From NCBI RefSeq assembly GCF_023035875.1, contig NZ_CP075379.1:62001-126000 (forward strand): DNA of 64,000 nucleotides, written 5' to 3'. Both the position numbers and the translations under genes were made by a program. Under the pieces are notes generated by a model, which made no database searches, was not told the DNA's origin, and saw only the letters and a list, made by a program, of their open reading frames with translations. This document shows, piece after piece, positions 39,688 through 49,823 of this stretch (position 1 is its first letter; every line of letters begins with the position of its first letter). The stretch comes from Borrelia puertoricensis. GTDB taxonomy: Bacteria > Spirochaetota > Spirochaetia > Borreliales > Borreliaceae.

Positions 39688-41130
39688 CTAAAAAGATATT
39701 TTAAAAGTTTGACCATCTCTTAAAACAGTATAAGTATTCTTCCTATGTTCAACAGCATCATAAAAATCTCTTAAGCTTTTAATACTTTTTGAATTAACAA
39801 CCATAATGATATCTCCTGTTGAAATTTTAGGATTTGTACCTAAAGTTGGATCAACACTGTCTACAACAACTCCATTAGTCCAGTTTCTTAAACCAAGTTG
39901 AGTCCTAACCTCCTTAGTTAAAGGATAAACAGTAAAACCTGGCATCAATTTTAGCTCTGAGACATATTCTTTCTCATTACTAATTTTGGGCTTAACATCA
40001 AGTTCTATTTCAACATTCTTTTTCTCTTTTCCTCTTAAAATTTCAACTTTAATTTTCTCTTTCGCATAAAAATCATTAATATACTGCTTAACATCATAGA
40101 AAAAACTCATTGAAACATCATTGATCTTGCTAATTACATCACCTGCTTTAAGCCCTGCTCTAAAAGCAGACGTACCATCATAAACCCCCGCAATAATTGC
40201 TAATGATTCAAAATTATCCTCATAACCTAAGCTTTTAAGAAGTTCCGGGTCCTTACTTCTTAAACGATGCAAATCAACTCCCATCCAAGCCGATTCACTT
40301 TTCTTACCACTCATCAAAACATCGAAAATACTTTTAGCGTTATTAATAGGAACAGCAAAACCAAGTCCAAGATTACCCCCAGAAGGAGAAGCTGATATCC
40401 AAGTATTGATTCCAATAACTTCTCCTTTAATATTTACAAGAGGTCCCCCAGAATTACCACGATTAATAGCTGCATCTGTTTGAATAAATGAATTTCGTGC
40501 TTTTAAATTAGGATTAACCGAACGATGAAGGCCACTTATAATACCTGCTGTAACTGAAAAACTAAAGTTATGGGGACTCCCAACAGCTATAACCCAATCC
40601 CCTATCTCAAGCATATCACTATCACCAAGTTCAGCTATTTCAATAGATGCATCATTAGCCTCAAAACTAACAAGTGCAATATCTTTTTTATCATCCTTAC
40701 CTACTAGTTTTGCTTTATAAGTTTTATTGTCATAAGTTCCAACTTCAAATTCAATCGCATTATCTACAACATGACTATTTGTAAGAGCATAAAATAAATT
40801 TGTTTTCTTAGAATCTCTTCCAATAATTACTCCAGAACCACCCCATTGCGCCTTTTTTTCAAGGTTAAGACCTGGAATATCAAAAAAAAAGAATAAATGG
40901 AAAAGATCGCGTGTTTTAACTATTCCAGTAGCATAAATTTCCACAGTGGATGGTAAAATCTTTTTAGATACGTTTCTAAAAGAATCTTGAAGAGACTCGC
41001 CAGCACCACCTTTCTCCTGTGCAAAAACAATAGTATTTTTATCAGATCCTAAATAATGTATCCCAACAAAAAATCCAATAGTTAAAGCTAAAAAGCTTGC
41101 TAAAAATACGGAAATAAAATTTTTCTTCAT
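39688..41130 (-). CDS. htrA: HtrA/DegP-type serine protease
   Basis: I use the ATG at 41130 (MKKNFISVFLASFLALTIG); the ATG at 41145 lies on the GGAGGTG ribosome site itself. The 480-residue product has an N-terminal signal anchor, then a trypsin-like domain with His in TNSHVVDNA, Asp in KKDIALVSF and Ser in GNSGGPLV. Two PDZ domains follow (about 275-365 and 390-480). It degrades or refolds damaged envelope proteins, and the Borrelia homologue is known to cleave extracellular matrix. Its stop is followed by a hairpin. Confidence 0.94.
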   Translation of the reverse strand: MKKNFISVFLASFLALTIGFFVGIHYLGSDKNTIVFAQEKGGAGESLQDSFRNVSKKILPSTVEIYATGIVKTRDLFHLFFFFDIPGLNLEKKAQWGGSGVIIGRDSKKTNLFYALTNSHVVDNAIEFEVGTYDNKTYKAKLVGKDDKKDIALVSFEANDASIEIAELGDSDMLEIGDWVIAVGSPHNFSFSVTAGIISGLHRSVNPNLKARNSFIQTDAAINRGNSGGPLVNIKGEVIGINTWISASPSGGNLGLGFAVPINNAKSIFDVLMSGKKSESAWMGVDLHRLRSKDPELLKSLGYEDNFESLAIIAGVYDGTSAFRAGLKAGDVISKINDVSMSFFYDVKQYINDFYAKEKIKVEILRGKEKKNVEIELDVKPKISNEKEYVSELKLMPGFTVYPLTKEVRTQLGLRNWTNGVVVDSVDPTLGTNPKISTGDIIMVVNSKSIKSLRDFYDAVEHRKNTYTVLRDGQTFKISF

Positions 41131-41188
41131 TTTATACACCTCCATAATATAAAACCAAATCTTTTAAATAACACTTAATTAATATCTA

Positions 41189-41941
41189 TCAAATCTTACT
41201 CAAAATCAAAGGCAAACCATCAACAACAGCAACAGTATGTTCAAAATGAGCAGAACAACTAAAATCAGATGTAAACACCGTCCAACCATCATTCTTAACA
41301 GAAACTTTATGGCTCCCTAAATTTACCATCGGCTCAATCGCTAAAACCATACCCTCCTGAATTCTAACATTTTTAAAAAAAGGCTCATAATAATTTGGAA
41401 CATTTGGTTCTTCATGCAAAGCAAAACCAACACCATGTCCTGTATAATCCCTAACAATTCCAAAACCAAATGGTTTAATATAATTTTCTATAGCTTTTGA
41501 GATATCTAAAACTCGATTACCAGCCTTCATTTCATCAATTCCTCTATAAAGAGCAGACTCTGTAACTTCTAATAATTTATTGATCCTAGGACTTACTTTA
41601 CCCACCTTAAAAGTCTTAGCCATATCACTATAAAATCCATCTAAAATAACCCCACAATCAACACTAATAACATCGCCATATTTCAGTTCTCTTGTTCCAG
41701 GAATTCCATGAATAACTTCTTCATTTATAGAAGCACAAATAGCTCCCTTAAATCCAGAATATCCCTTAAAAGCAGGCTTAGCCCCATTCTTAACAATAAA
41801 ATCATTAGCAATCAAATCAAGCGTTTTAGTGTTAATTCCAGGAGTAATATTTTTTTCAATCTCTAAAAAAGTCTGGGCCAAAAGTTTTGCAGATGCCCTA
41901 ATTTTCTCAATCTCTGCTCTAGACTTTAATCTTAATTTCAA
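41189..41941 (-). CDS. map: Methionine aminopeptidase
   Basis: This 250-residue type I enzyme has all five metal ligands: Asp in SVDCGVILDGFYSDMA (two), His in TGHGVGFALHEEP, Glu in LAIEPM and Glu in AHFEHTVAV. It removes the initiator Met from nascent proteins. The start is a TTG at 41941 with GAGAGG about 10 bases upstream. It follows the TPR gene by 4 bases. Confidence 0.94.
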   Translation of the reverse strand: MKLRLKSRAEIEKIRASAKLLAQTFLEIEKNITPGINTKTLDLIANDFIVKNGAKPAFKGYSGFKGAICASINEEVIHGIPGTRELKYGDVISVDCGVILDGFYSDMAKTFKVGKVSPRINKLLEVTESALYRGIDEMKAGNRVLDISKAIENYIKPFGFGIVRDYTGHGVGFALHEEPNVPNYYEPFFKNVRIQEGMVLAIEPMVNLGSHKVSVKNDGWTVFTSDFSCSAHFEHTVAVVDGLPLILSKI

Positions 41942-41945
41942 ATAA

Positions 41946-43598
41946 TCAATTCCTCTCTTTAAGTATTTCTATCATATTCATATAAAGTTTACCTTCATTA
42001 GTTTCATAAAAAAAATTAGAAGTTAAAATAGCTTCTCGTCCCTTTTCAAATTCACCTAAATAAAGATAATTAATTCCACGCTTTAAATACACTTTTGCCA
42101 CATCTTCACGTTCTCTTAAAGTAATTTTACTCTTATCATCAAGAGTGAAAGGCAAAAGAGAAACTGTCTTACTAAAATATTCTTCAGACTCTTTATAATT
42201 TTTTTGATACAATTTTAAAACCCCAAGATTATAATAAAAACCATATAAATATTTGCCCACTTGATTCTCAATAATCACTTTTTCCGCAACACTTAAGTCT
42301 TTTTTAAGAAAAAAATAATAAAATTTATAGAAATAATACCAATCTTGAACTTCATCGACAGAATCATAAATCTTAAAAAATAAATCTAAATCTTTTAGAT
42401 CAGAATAAAGAAGCAAATTCCAAGCCAAAAGCTGAGCAACATCAGCACTATAATTTGATCTATAAAATAAACGCCATAAAAAAGACTTTTTAGCCTCATA
42501 TTTTAAATTTGAATAATTCAACACAAAGTAAAGTTTAAAAAATAAAGGACTCTCTTTATACTTTTTTGCAATCTCATTTGCATTAAAATAATCATTGGCT
42601 TCAAAATAAACATTAGCCAAATAATAATTCACAATTTCATTTTCTTTAAAATTTTCATTAGCCTTATTTAAATAAGCAATAGCACGATTTAAATCATGCT
42701 CCTTCTTAGCAATAAATGCCAGACCAAGATATACCATCATACTATAATCAGGAAAATCAGTATAAAGTTTTAAATATTCAATCTTAGCATTATTAATATC
42801 ACCCTTCTTCAAATAGGCGTCTGCTAGCAAAAACATCAAACTTGGGTCATTACTATTATTAAGCTTAAGATTTGCAATAGTAAAATCCAAATTATCAAGA
42901 CCATAAGAAATATAGGCAAGCTCTTTAGAAAAATCCTTATCTTCCTTTATCCTCAAAAGTATTCTCTTAGCAGAAGCTAAATCCTTTTTCTCTATATACA
43001 AAAGCATTGCATCAATTAAAAATGCATTATTCTGAAGATTTAAACCTATAGTCTCAAAAGCAAAAGCATCTCTTTCATGTTCTATTTTGATTAAAAAGCT
43101 TTTAATATCTTTTACATCATAGCTTAAAATTAAACTTTTAATAAAAGCCTCATCATACAAATGCTTATATTCCTTATATCCTAAAAGATACTGCTTTGCA
43201 ATATCATAAGCCTCTAAAACAGCTCCCACCTTAAGTTTTGAATATACTTCAAGTGCCCTAAGCTTTAAATTTCCCGGCAAACTTTTAACACTTAAGTCCA
43301 AAATATCCCTCATCAATAAATAATGTTTAATTTTAACAGAATAAAGCTTTGCTCTTTTAATAAGAGAAAGCCACTTGTATTCAGTATCAGCATAATAAGA
43401 ATAAAATCTCATTGCATTTTCAGCACTCTCTAAACTTTCATTTAAAAGATAACCATCAACTTCTACAAGAATCTCATTAAAATCTAGTTCGCCCTTTAAC
43501 ATATATAAAACGTATGGATGCAAGCTCAAATAAACAAAAATTGATATAAAAAGGACTAAAAATAAAATAAAAAACAACAACACCTTATTTACTTTCAA
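41946..43598 (-). CDS. Membrane-anchored TPR-repeat protein
   Basis: This 550-residue protein starts at a TTG (43598) with GGAGAG 5 bases upstream. An N-terminal membrane anchor (VLLFFILFLVLFISIFVYLS) is followed by a long array of TPR-like helix pairs, the clearest being AIAYLNKANENFKENEIVNY and DINNAKIEYLKLYTDFPDYS. It is likely a periplasmic scaffold; partners are unknown. It overlaps nusB by 14 bases. Confidence 0.78.
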   Translation of the reverse strand: MKVNKVLLFFILFLVLFISIFVYLSLHPYVLYMLKGELDFNEILVEVDGYLLNESLESAENAMRFYSYYADTEYKWLSLIKRAKLYSVKIKHYLLMRDILDLSVKSLPGNLKLRALEVYSKLKVGAVLEAYDIAKQYLLGYKEYKHLYDEAFIKSLILSYDVKDIKSFLIKIEHERDAFAFETIGLNLQNNAFLIDAMLLYIEKKDLASAKRILLRIKEDKDFSKELAYISYGLDNLDFTIANLKLNNSNDPSLMFLLADAYLKKGDINNAKIEYLKLYTDFPDYSMMVYLGLAFIAKKEHDLNRAIAYLNKANENFKENEIVNYYLANVYFEANDYFNANEIAKKYKESPLFFKLYFVLNYSNLKYEAKKSFLWRLFYRSNYSADVAQLLAWNLLLYSDLKDLDLFFKIYDSVDEVQDWYYFYKFYYFFLKKDLSVAEKVIIENQVGKYLYGFYYNLGVLKLYQKNYKESEEYFSKTVSLLPFTLDDKSKITLREREDVAKVYLKRGINYLYLGEFEKGREAILTSNFFYETNEGKLYMNMIEILKERN

Positions 43599-44019
43599 AT
43601 GAGCTCTCCATATTTTTCAACAAAGCATCAAGTATTCCATTAACAAATTTATAAGAATTTTTACTACCATACTTTTTGGCAATTAAAATAGCCTCATCTA
43701 TTATAACTCTCTTGGGAACATCTAAATTTTGAAACTTAAGTGAATACACACTCATCCTCAATATGGCAAGATCAACTTTATCCATACGGTCTAAACGCCA
43801 ATTAAGAGAAATATCACTAATCAATTTGTCAATAGATTCTAAATTATCATAAGTACCATTAACCAAAACAGAATAAAATAATTTTAAATCTTCTTCTAAC
43901 TCAAATCCATGATCTTCAAGATTAAAAATATCATAAATATTATCTTTTGCCTTACAATTAACATCAATACTGTAAATTTTTTGAAAAGCTAATACCCTAG
44001 CCTTATGTCTCAAATCCAT
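43585..44019 (-). CDS. nusB: Transcription antitermination factor NusB
   Basis: About 144 residues from the ATG at 44019 (a TTG two codons earlier is also in frame). It has the all-helical NusB pattern: RHKARVLAFQKIYSID at the start, WRLDRMDKVDLAILRMSVYSL in the middle, DEAILIAKKYGSKNSYKFVNGILD near the end. It binds NusE/S10 and boxA RNA to assist rRNA transcription. No strong ribosome site was seen. It overlaps the TPR gene. Confidence 0.92.
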   Translation of the reverse strand: MDLRHKARVLAFQKIYSIDVNCKAKDNIYDIFNLEDHGFELEEDLKLFYSVLVNGTYDNLESIDKLISDISLNWRLDRMDKVDLAILRMSVYSLKFQNLDVPKRVIIDEAILIAKKYGSKNSYKFVNGILDALLKNMESSFESK

Positions 44020-44041
44020 AACCAATATAAATATCTTATCT

Positions 44042-45055
44042 TTATTTTAGACTAGAATCCAAAATTTGTATACTAGCAGACTTATTGAGTTTATCATAAA
44101 GCTCTTGTTGTACTCTAACAACAATTTGCTGCTGATGAATATTAACCATATTATTTTTTATGGCATCCTTTACAGTCATATCAATATTAGGAGATATCTT
44201 ATCTTGAAGGCCTAAAAATCTCTGAGAATACATTTCAGTAACTTTAACTATATGAAAACCTTCTTTTGATGATATTGGCTGAGAAATGTCTCCCTTCTTA
44301 AGCATAAATACTTCTTTAATAAAATCTAATCCAAGAACATTTTGTGCATTTTGATCACCTCTTGTCAAGAATCCAAGATCACCATTTTTAATCTTAGAAC
44401 CCTCATCACTTGAATATTTTCTTACAGCTTCCTCAAAGGTAATTTTTTTCGATTTTATCTGATTTACAATATCCTTTGCATTTGCAAGAACCTCTGATCT
44501 CTTTTTATCTTTTGAAGAAAAGAAAACATGACTAATCCTTGCTATATCAGGATTAACAAACTTAGTTTTATTAGCCTCATAATATTCAACTACTTCTTTT
44601 TCTCCTGGGATTTTTATTTCTGAAAATTTAGGCTGAGCAATCTTTAGAACTAACTTTTGTGCAGAAAGAGACCTCTTCATTGAAGATAAAAGCTCATTCC
44701 AATTTGTACCCTGACTTTCTATCATTTGTTTAATTTGCTCATCTGTAAGATTTAAAAGTCCAAACTGAGTTCTAATTGTTTGCATAACTTCCGAATCTTC
44801 AACCTTAATACCTTGCTTTAAAGCTTCTTGACCAAAAAGGACATCAGCTATTAAAATCTGCAAAACTTGCTTTCTCTCAGCATTACTTAAATCTTCTCTA
44901 CCTTGTGTCTTTTTCAATGTATTTACTTTAGAATCAAATTCTGTCTTAGTAATAATTTCATTACTATGCAAATTAATAATTACAACAGGAGTATTTTGAG
45001 CAAAAGTAGTTATTCCTACAACAAAAAATAACAGAAAACACAAAACATTACCCAT
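44042..45055 (-). CDS. Exported parvulin-type peptidyl-prolyl isomerase (SurA/PrsA-like)
   Basis: I use the ATG at 45055, with AAAGGTGA 5 bases upstream, giving 337 residues; an earlier in-frame start lies at 45079. A signal peptide (LCFLLFFVVGITTFAQ) is followed by a SurA-N-like helical chaperone region (about 30-150). A parvulin domain follows (about 165-265; ISHVFFSS, KYSSDEGSKIKNGDLGFL, GFHIVKV), then a C-terminal helix. It should assist folding of outer-membrane or secreted proteins in the periplasm. Confidence 0.88.
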   Translation of the reverse strand: MGNVLCFLLFFVVGITTFAQNTPVVIINLHSNEIITKTEFDSKVNTLKKTQGREDLSNAERKQVLQILIADVLFGQEALKQGIKVEDSEVMQTIRTQFGLLNLTDEQIKQMIESQGTNWNELLSSMKRSLSAQKLVLKIAQPKFSEIKIPGEKEVVEYYEANKTKFVNPDIARISHVFFSSKDKKRSEVLANAKDIVNQIKSKKITFEEAVRKYSSDEGSKIKNGDLGFLTRGDQNAQNVLGLDFIKEVFMLKKGDISQPISSKEGFHIVKVTEMYSQRFLGLQDKISPNIDMTVKDAIKNNMVNIHQQQIVVRVQQELYDKLNKSASIQILDSSLK

Positions 45056-45149
45056 AAAAATCACCTTTATATCAATCATCGAACTAAATCACTGCATAAG
45101 ATTTTAACAAAACATTAAATTTAAATCTAGTTTAAAATAAGAATATCAT

Positions 45150-46343
45150 TCATCTATATAAAAAGGCCGCCATACCCTGTCCACCTCCAATACAAAGAGA
45201 GGCAATTCCTTTTGATTTATTATTTATTTTAATGAGACGTGCAAGGGTTAACAAAATCCTAGCGCCACTAACTGAAAACGGATGCCCTAAGGCAATAGCC
45301 CCTCCATTAACATTGATAATACTATCTCTCACATCATATTTTTGATGTAAAGCTTTCAAAACACTTAAAGATTGTGCTGCAAAAGCTTCATTTGTTTCGA
45401 TAAAATCAATTTCACTTGGAGTTAAGTTAAATTCCTCTATAATCTCTTCAATAGCAAGAAAAGCTCCAAATCCCATATGAAGAGGATTTAAGCCTACACT
45501 TTTAAAACCACCAACATAAGCTAAAGGTTGTAATCCCATTTTGCAAACAAAATCCTCACTTGCCAATATTAAAAAACAAGCCCCATCATCTAAGCTAGAA
45601 GAATTGCCGGCAGTAACAGTACCTCCCTCCTTAAAGACAGGTTTTAAAGACGACAGTTTCTCCAAACTTAAACTATCACGTATTTCCTCATCACTACATA
45701 TAACACTTTTAAGTTTTGTCTTTTTATCAAAAACTGATAAAGGATATATTTCATCATTAAAATATCCACTATCTCTTGCTGCTGTTGCCTTAATATGAGA
45801 ATTATATGCAAAATGATCTTGCATTTCTCTTGTAATTTTATACATTTCAGCCAAATTTTCCGCTGTAAGTCCCATCACAGTACTACTTGGAGTATCAACT
45901 AATGCATCTTTATATATTGAATCTTCTATTTTAAAGTCGCCAAATTTTAAACCATCAAATCTGACACCTCTTGGCAAAAGATAAGGCGCATTACTCAAAT
46001 CTTCTACACCACCAGCTAAAACAACTTCACTATTACCAAGAGCTATAGAATTAAACGCAAGTTCTAAAGACTTAAGTCCTGAGCCACAAACTTTGTTTAC
46101 AGTAAAAGCAGGAGTAATTTCACCTAAACCAATCTTCAAAGCAATTTGTCTGGCAATATTTTGACCAAGCCCTGCAGAAATTACATTTCCAATAATAACC
46201 TCATCCACTGTCTCAATATTATTTCTCCCAAGCAAAGCCTTAACAATATCTGAAGACACATCAACAATATTCATTCCATTTAAGGCACCTCCAAATTTAG
46301 TAATCGGTGATCTAAGTCCGTCAATGATTGCTATTTTTCTCAT
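45150..46343 (-). CDS. Acetyl-CoA C-acetyltransferase (thiolase)
   Basis: I prefer the ATG at 46343 (MRKIAIIDGLRSPI); a GTG four codons upstream is in frame. The 397-residue enzyme has the nucleophile Cys in VNKVCGSGLKS, His in ALGHPFSVSGARI and the final Cys in SLCIGGGQGMA. It condenses two acetyl-CoA molecules. Borrelia has no fatty acid oxidation, so the likely role is the first step of the mevalonate pathway for isoprenoids, which feeds the undecaprenyl synthase also in this window. Confidence 0.9.
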   Translation of the reverse strand: MRKIAIIDGLRSPITKFGGALNGMNIVDVSSDIVKALLGRNNIETVDEVIIGNVISAGLGQNIARQIALKIGLGEITPAFTVNKVCGSGLKSLELAFNSIALGNSEVVLAGGVEDLSNAPYLLPRGVRFDGLKFGDFKIEDSIYKDALVDTPSSTVMGLTAENLAEMYKITREMQDHFAYNSHIKATAARDSGYFNDEIYPLSVFDKKTKLKSVICSDEEIRDSLSLEKLSSLKPVFKEGGTVTAGNSSSLDDGACFLILASEDFVCKMGLQPLAYVGGFKSVGLNPLHMGFGAFLAIEEIIEEFNLTPSEIDFIETNEAFAAQSLSVLKALHQKYDVRDSIINVNGGAIALGHPFSVSGARILLTLARLIKINNKSKGIASLCIGGGQGMAAFLYR

Positions 46344-46431
46344 ATAAAACCCCACACAAAAAAACTAATCTTCAACTATATAATAACAAAATACAATTTG
46401 AAAAAACAGAATATAAAAGATATTATAAATG

Positions 46432-46468
46432 ATTTGATAAAAATTATCATCAATATTAATTATCAAAT
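46432..46468. repeat. 9-bp AT-rich inverted repeat in the thiolase/barrel divergent gap
   Basis: ATTTGATAA (46432-46440) and TTATCAAAT (46460-46468) are perfect complements with a 19-base spacer, which itself contains TTATCA. It lies upstream of both divergent genes and may be an operator. Confidence 0.3.
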
Positions 46469-46482
46469 ACACCAAAAACACA

Positions 46483-46511
46483 ATGATATATTCAAACAAA
46501 AATGTTATATT
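46483..46511 (+). promoter_or_regulatory. Promoter giving a predicted leaderless transcript
   Basis: ATGATA (46483-46488), a 17-base spacer and an extended -10, TGTTATATT (46503-46511), end 8 bases before the ATG at 46520. The start site should fall within 1-2 bases of the ATG, and there is no ribosome site. Confidence 0.55.
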
Positions 46512-46519
46512 AATTACTA

Positions 46520-47875
46520 ATGTATTTAGCAAAACTCAGCCTCAAAATGACAATTATAATATTAGCAATTAATTCTCATGCTTATAACCATTTAATCAAA
46601 TATCAAAATGATAGTGTTAATAAATACCATTTTAACAATCTAAATGACGGCCTTGGATTTGCACTCTGTGATTTTTTTGATGACCTCAGAAGCGGCTCTT
46701 TAATATTTATCCATGAATCAAAATATAATTTCATGATAAATGCAGAAGCACACATGTTAACTTTTAGAGGAAATAAAGATTCTCCTGAACAATTAAGAAG
46801 AAGAGTTGATCTTTTAGAAATTGGATTTATGTATTATTTTCCATTCTCAATACAAACAAAAACACAATACTTTGGAAACATTGATATTGGTATTGGTATT
46901 AAAAATTTAATCTATGGAAACTGGGGCGGAGCTTTAATACAACAAGCAGTGCATTTTACCCTAAGACAATTAAGACCAATTCCTAAAAATTATGAAAATT
47001 ACAATTACAGAGGTTTCTTAAGTACAGCAATCAATTATTCTTACATGAAATTTTTTAATATTGAAAATTATATAGACTTATCTTATTTTGCAGACTATTT
47101 TTTCAAAACATGCATTGCAATGGACTTTAGAAATGAGTCTATAGGGATTGAAACTAAACTCTTTTATCAAACTCAAAGTAAAATAAATAGCATAGAAACA
47201 TATTCAAAAATACAAGAAGCAGAAACTGGAATTGGAATTCAATACAGACTTCATTCTAAAAACTTTTTTACAATAAATAACCTTAATTTAAACAATTTTT
47301 CAACCAAGGAAAAATTTTTCAGTGTAGGAGGATTTGGCATAATCTTTACTGAAGAATACGACAATCACTCGAAAGATAACTTATATCTCCTCAACCAAAA
47401 TTTTTCTTTTGGATTTGACATTATGATTCCATTACAAACTAGAAATTTAATATATTACATAATAATACCCTCATTAAAATATTATTTTGCCATTGCAACA
47501 AATTATGATATTAATTTAGCTGACTTAAATAGCCGTACAAATAGATTTTCATCCGGATTGATGTATGAATTATTCACAAAAGATCGATTTATATTATACA
47601 TATGTTCTGGAATATTTGTATCTTACAATCAAGATAAAAAAGATATAAAATCCATTTACAGACCATTAAAAATAAAAGATACACTGCAAGCAGGACTTGA
47701 AATTGAACCTGGCATATCAATAGAAACACTTAAATACAATAAAGTAACATATAATGCAAAAATATTTACAAAAATTAATTATCACCCAATTGTTTATAAC
47801 ACAACAAATTATACTTTAGAAACACATAAATTAAATTTTAATTACCTTGGAATCGGTATAACAATAAACATATAA
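46520..47875 (+). CDS. Candidate outer-membrane beta-barrel protein
   Basis: This 451-residue protein has a possible signal peptide (LAKLSLKMTIIILAINSHA). Many amphipathic strands with alternating hydrophobic and polar residues and frequent Tyr/Phe/Asn follow, finishing in YLGIGITINI, a barrel-like last strand. The segment GIGIKNLIYGNWGGALIQQ AVHFTLRQ has a faint resemblance to LpxR lipid A deacylases (Gln/His spacing), but Borrelia lacks LPS, so this is weak. The gene is alone, flanked by divergent and convergent genes. It appears leaderless. An alternative ATG lies at 46547. Confidence 0.6.
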   Translation: MYLAKLSLKMTIIILAINSHAYNHLIKYQNDSVNKYHFNNLNDGLGFALCDFFDDLRSGSLIFIHESKYNFMINAEAHMLTFRGNKDSPEQLRRRVDLLEIGFMYYFPFSIQTKTQYFGNIDIGIGIKNLIYGNWGGALIQQAVHFTLRQLRPIPKNYENYNYRGFLSTAINYSYMKFFNIENYIDLSYFADYFFKTCIAMDFRNESIGIETKLFYQTQSKINSIETYSKIQEAETGIGIQYRLHSKNFFTINNLNLNNFSTKEKFFSVGGFGIIFTEEYDNHSKDNLYLLNQNFSFGFDIMIPLQTRNLIYYIIIPSLKYYFAIATNYDINLADLNSRTNRFSSGLMYELFTKDRFILYICSGIFVSYNQDKKDIKSIYRPLKIKDTLQAGLEIEPGISIETLKYNKVTYNAKIFTKINYHPIVYNTTNYTLETHKLNFNYLGIGITINI

Positions 47876-47917
47876 ATACGTCAAATTAGTCAAGTTATAT
47901 GAATGCAACAAATAATA

Positions 47918-49303
47918 TTAATAATCATTTTCATGTTCTTTATTCACAAATTTAACAACATGTGGCAAAAACAATATATCAGCTCTTCCTGTAGGCCCAT
48001 TTCTATGTTTAGCAACAATAATTTTAGTATCGATAGCACTAATCACTCTCTCATCATCAGAGCCACTTCTTAAGTCCTTATCCCTATGAAGTAAAATAAC
48101 AATATCTGCATCCTGCTCTAATGCACCTGATTCTCTTAAACTAGCAAGACTGGGTTCACGTCCCTCAGTATCTCTTGTAAGCTGTGAAAGAGCAACAATT
48201 GGTATCTTAAGTTCTCTTGCAAGCTCTTTGAGTGTTTTACTAATTGAGGCTACCTGCTCATGACGTGGAATATTCCTAGCTTCGAGGGAAATAAGGCTAA
48301 TATAATCAACAAATAATATATCTATACCCGAAAATCTCTTAAGCTTCCTAGCTTGAGTTGCAAGCGTTAATAAACTAATATTAGCAGTATCTTCGATATA
48401 AAATTCAGAATTACTAATATCATTCACAACATCATTGATTGCCTTAATTTCATGACCTGACAAAATACTATTTTGAATCTTAAAACTATCAATATTAGCT
48501 TGAGCTGCTATTATTCTTTTAATCAAAGCATCAGAAGTCATTTCAAGAGAAAAAAAACCTACTTTTCTCTTTTTATCATTCCTCAATGCAATACTTGATG
48601 CAATATTAAGTGCAAAGGCAGTCTTACCAACACTAGGACGAGCACCAATAATAATAAAATCACTCTCTCTAAAACCTCCAATAAGACTATCAACCTTCTT
48701 AAAACCACTCGGAATACCAAAATTAACTTCTCGTTTTTTCATGCTTCTCTCATATATTTCAGCATGAACTCTCTCAGCAATAATTTTTGCATGATTAAGA
48801 TTTTTACTAGAACAATCTAATTCAATTGAAAGAATATGCCTTTGTGCTTCTTCCACAAATTGTTCAACTTTTTTTGTAGAATCATTAGCTAAATCATTCA
48901 GTTCCTTAGAAATTTTAGAAATATCTCTTCTAATGCGATGTTCTTTAACAATTTTCGCATAAACATTTATAGTCTTATCAGTTGGAAGATACCCTGAGAG
49001 AAAACTCAAATAATCCTGCAATCCTGTTAAAGCTTTAAAATTACTTAAAAGCTGTGATTTAGGTGTTAAAGAAGATACTTCCTCAAATACAGTTATTGGA
49101 TCAATATTTTCTCTTTTTTCATAAAGAGAAATCATCGCTTTAAAAATCATCTCATGATTTTGACTATAAAAATCATCCGGTTTTAAATATAATAATGCCT
49201 CTTCCACCTTTCCTGGATTATAAAATATACTAGAAATAACTGCCTTTTCTGCGCCTTCGTTAAAAAGAAGTGTAGAGGCTGTACTTACTGAAGTAAAAGC
49301 CAC
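47918..49303 (-). CDS. dnaB: Replicative DNA helicase DnaB
   Basis: This 461-residue protein has the N-terminal helical domain (about 10-110), a linker and a RecA-like C-terminal motor with Walker A GARPSVGKTAFALN near residue 210, Walker B IDILFVDYISLI, SQLTRDTEGREP and the GALEQDADIVILLHRD arm. No intein is present. It unwinds DNA at the fork as a hexamer. It is the last gene of the rpsF-ssb-rpsR-rplI-dnaB operon, 16 bases after rplI. Confidence 0.96.
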   Translation of the reverse strand: MAFTSVSTASTLLFNEGAEKAVISSIFYNPGKVEEALLYLKPDDFYSQNHEMIFKAMISLYEKRENIDPITVFEEVSSLTPKSQLLSNFKALTGLQDYLSFLSGYLPTDKTINVYAKIVKEHRIRRDISKISKELNDLANDSTKKVEQFVEEAQRHILSIELDCSSKNLNHAKIIAERVHAEIYERSMKKREVNFGIPSGFKKVDSLIGGFRESDFIIIGARPSVGKTAFALNIASSIALRNDKKRKVGFFSLEMTSDALIKRIIAAQANIDSFKIQNSILSGHEIKAINDVVNDISNSEFYIEDTANISLLTLATQARKLKRFSGIDILFVDYISLISLEARNIPRHEQVASISKTLKELARELKIPIVALSQLTRDTEGREPSLASLRESGALEQDADIVILLHRDKDLRSGSDDERVISAIDTKIIVAKHRNGPTGRADILFLPHVVKFVNKEHENDY

Positions 49304-49319
49304 AAACTATACCTCTTCT

Positions 49320-49814
49320 TTAAACTTCCTTTTCAACACTTTTGGACTTTTTAAGAGAATGTTTTTTCTCTTCCCTTTTTATCTCAACTTTAATGACAGA
49401 ATTAATTCCCTCATAAAGCTTAATAGTTACATCATAAATTCCAAAAGTTTTTAATGTACCATGGTGTATATCTATTTTTCTTCTCTCAATTTCAAACCCA
49501 AGCTTTAAAAGCTCATCGGCAATATTTAAGCTATTGATACTATGAAACAATTTTCCACTATCATTAGACTGCATTACGAATTCTAAATTGATCTTATCAA
49601 GTTTTTCTTTAAGTTCAAAAGCTGCTTTTTTTCTTGTTTCTTGTCTCTTAAGTATTGATCTCCTTTTTTGATTGAAAATATCAATATTATGCTTATCTGA
49701 AAAAACAGCAAAACCTTTTGGTAACAAATAATTTCTAGCAAAACCATCCTTTACATCAACAATATCACCTTCTTTTCCAAGATTAATAAAATCTTCTCTC
49801 AAAATTACTCTCAT
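49320..49814 (-). CDS. rplI: 50S ribosomal protein L9
   Basis: About 164 residues. The second of two adjacent ATGs (49814) has AAGGAG at 5-base spacing and is preferred. [32 protein letters not shown] is the standard L9 N-terminal domain; a long helix links it to the C-terminal RNA-binding domain. A Lys-rich tail ([14 protein letters not shown]) extends beyond the usual 150 residues. It lies between rpsR and dnaB. Confidence 0.95.
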   Translation of the reverse strand: MRVILREDFINLGKEGDIVDVKDGFARNYLLPKGFAVFSDKHNIDIFNQKRRSILKRQETRKKAAFELKEKLDKINLEFVMQSNDSGKLFHSINSLNIADELLKLGFEIERRKIDIHHGTLKTFGIYDVTIKLYEGINSVIKVEIKREEKKHSLKKSKSVEKEV

Positions 49815-49823
49815 CATCTCTCC

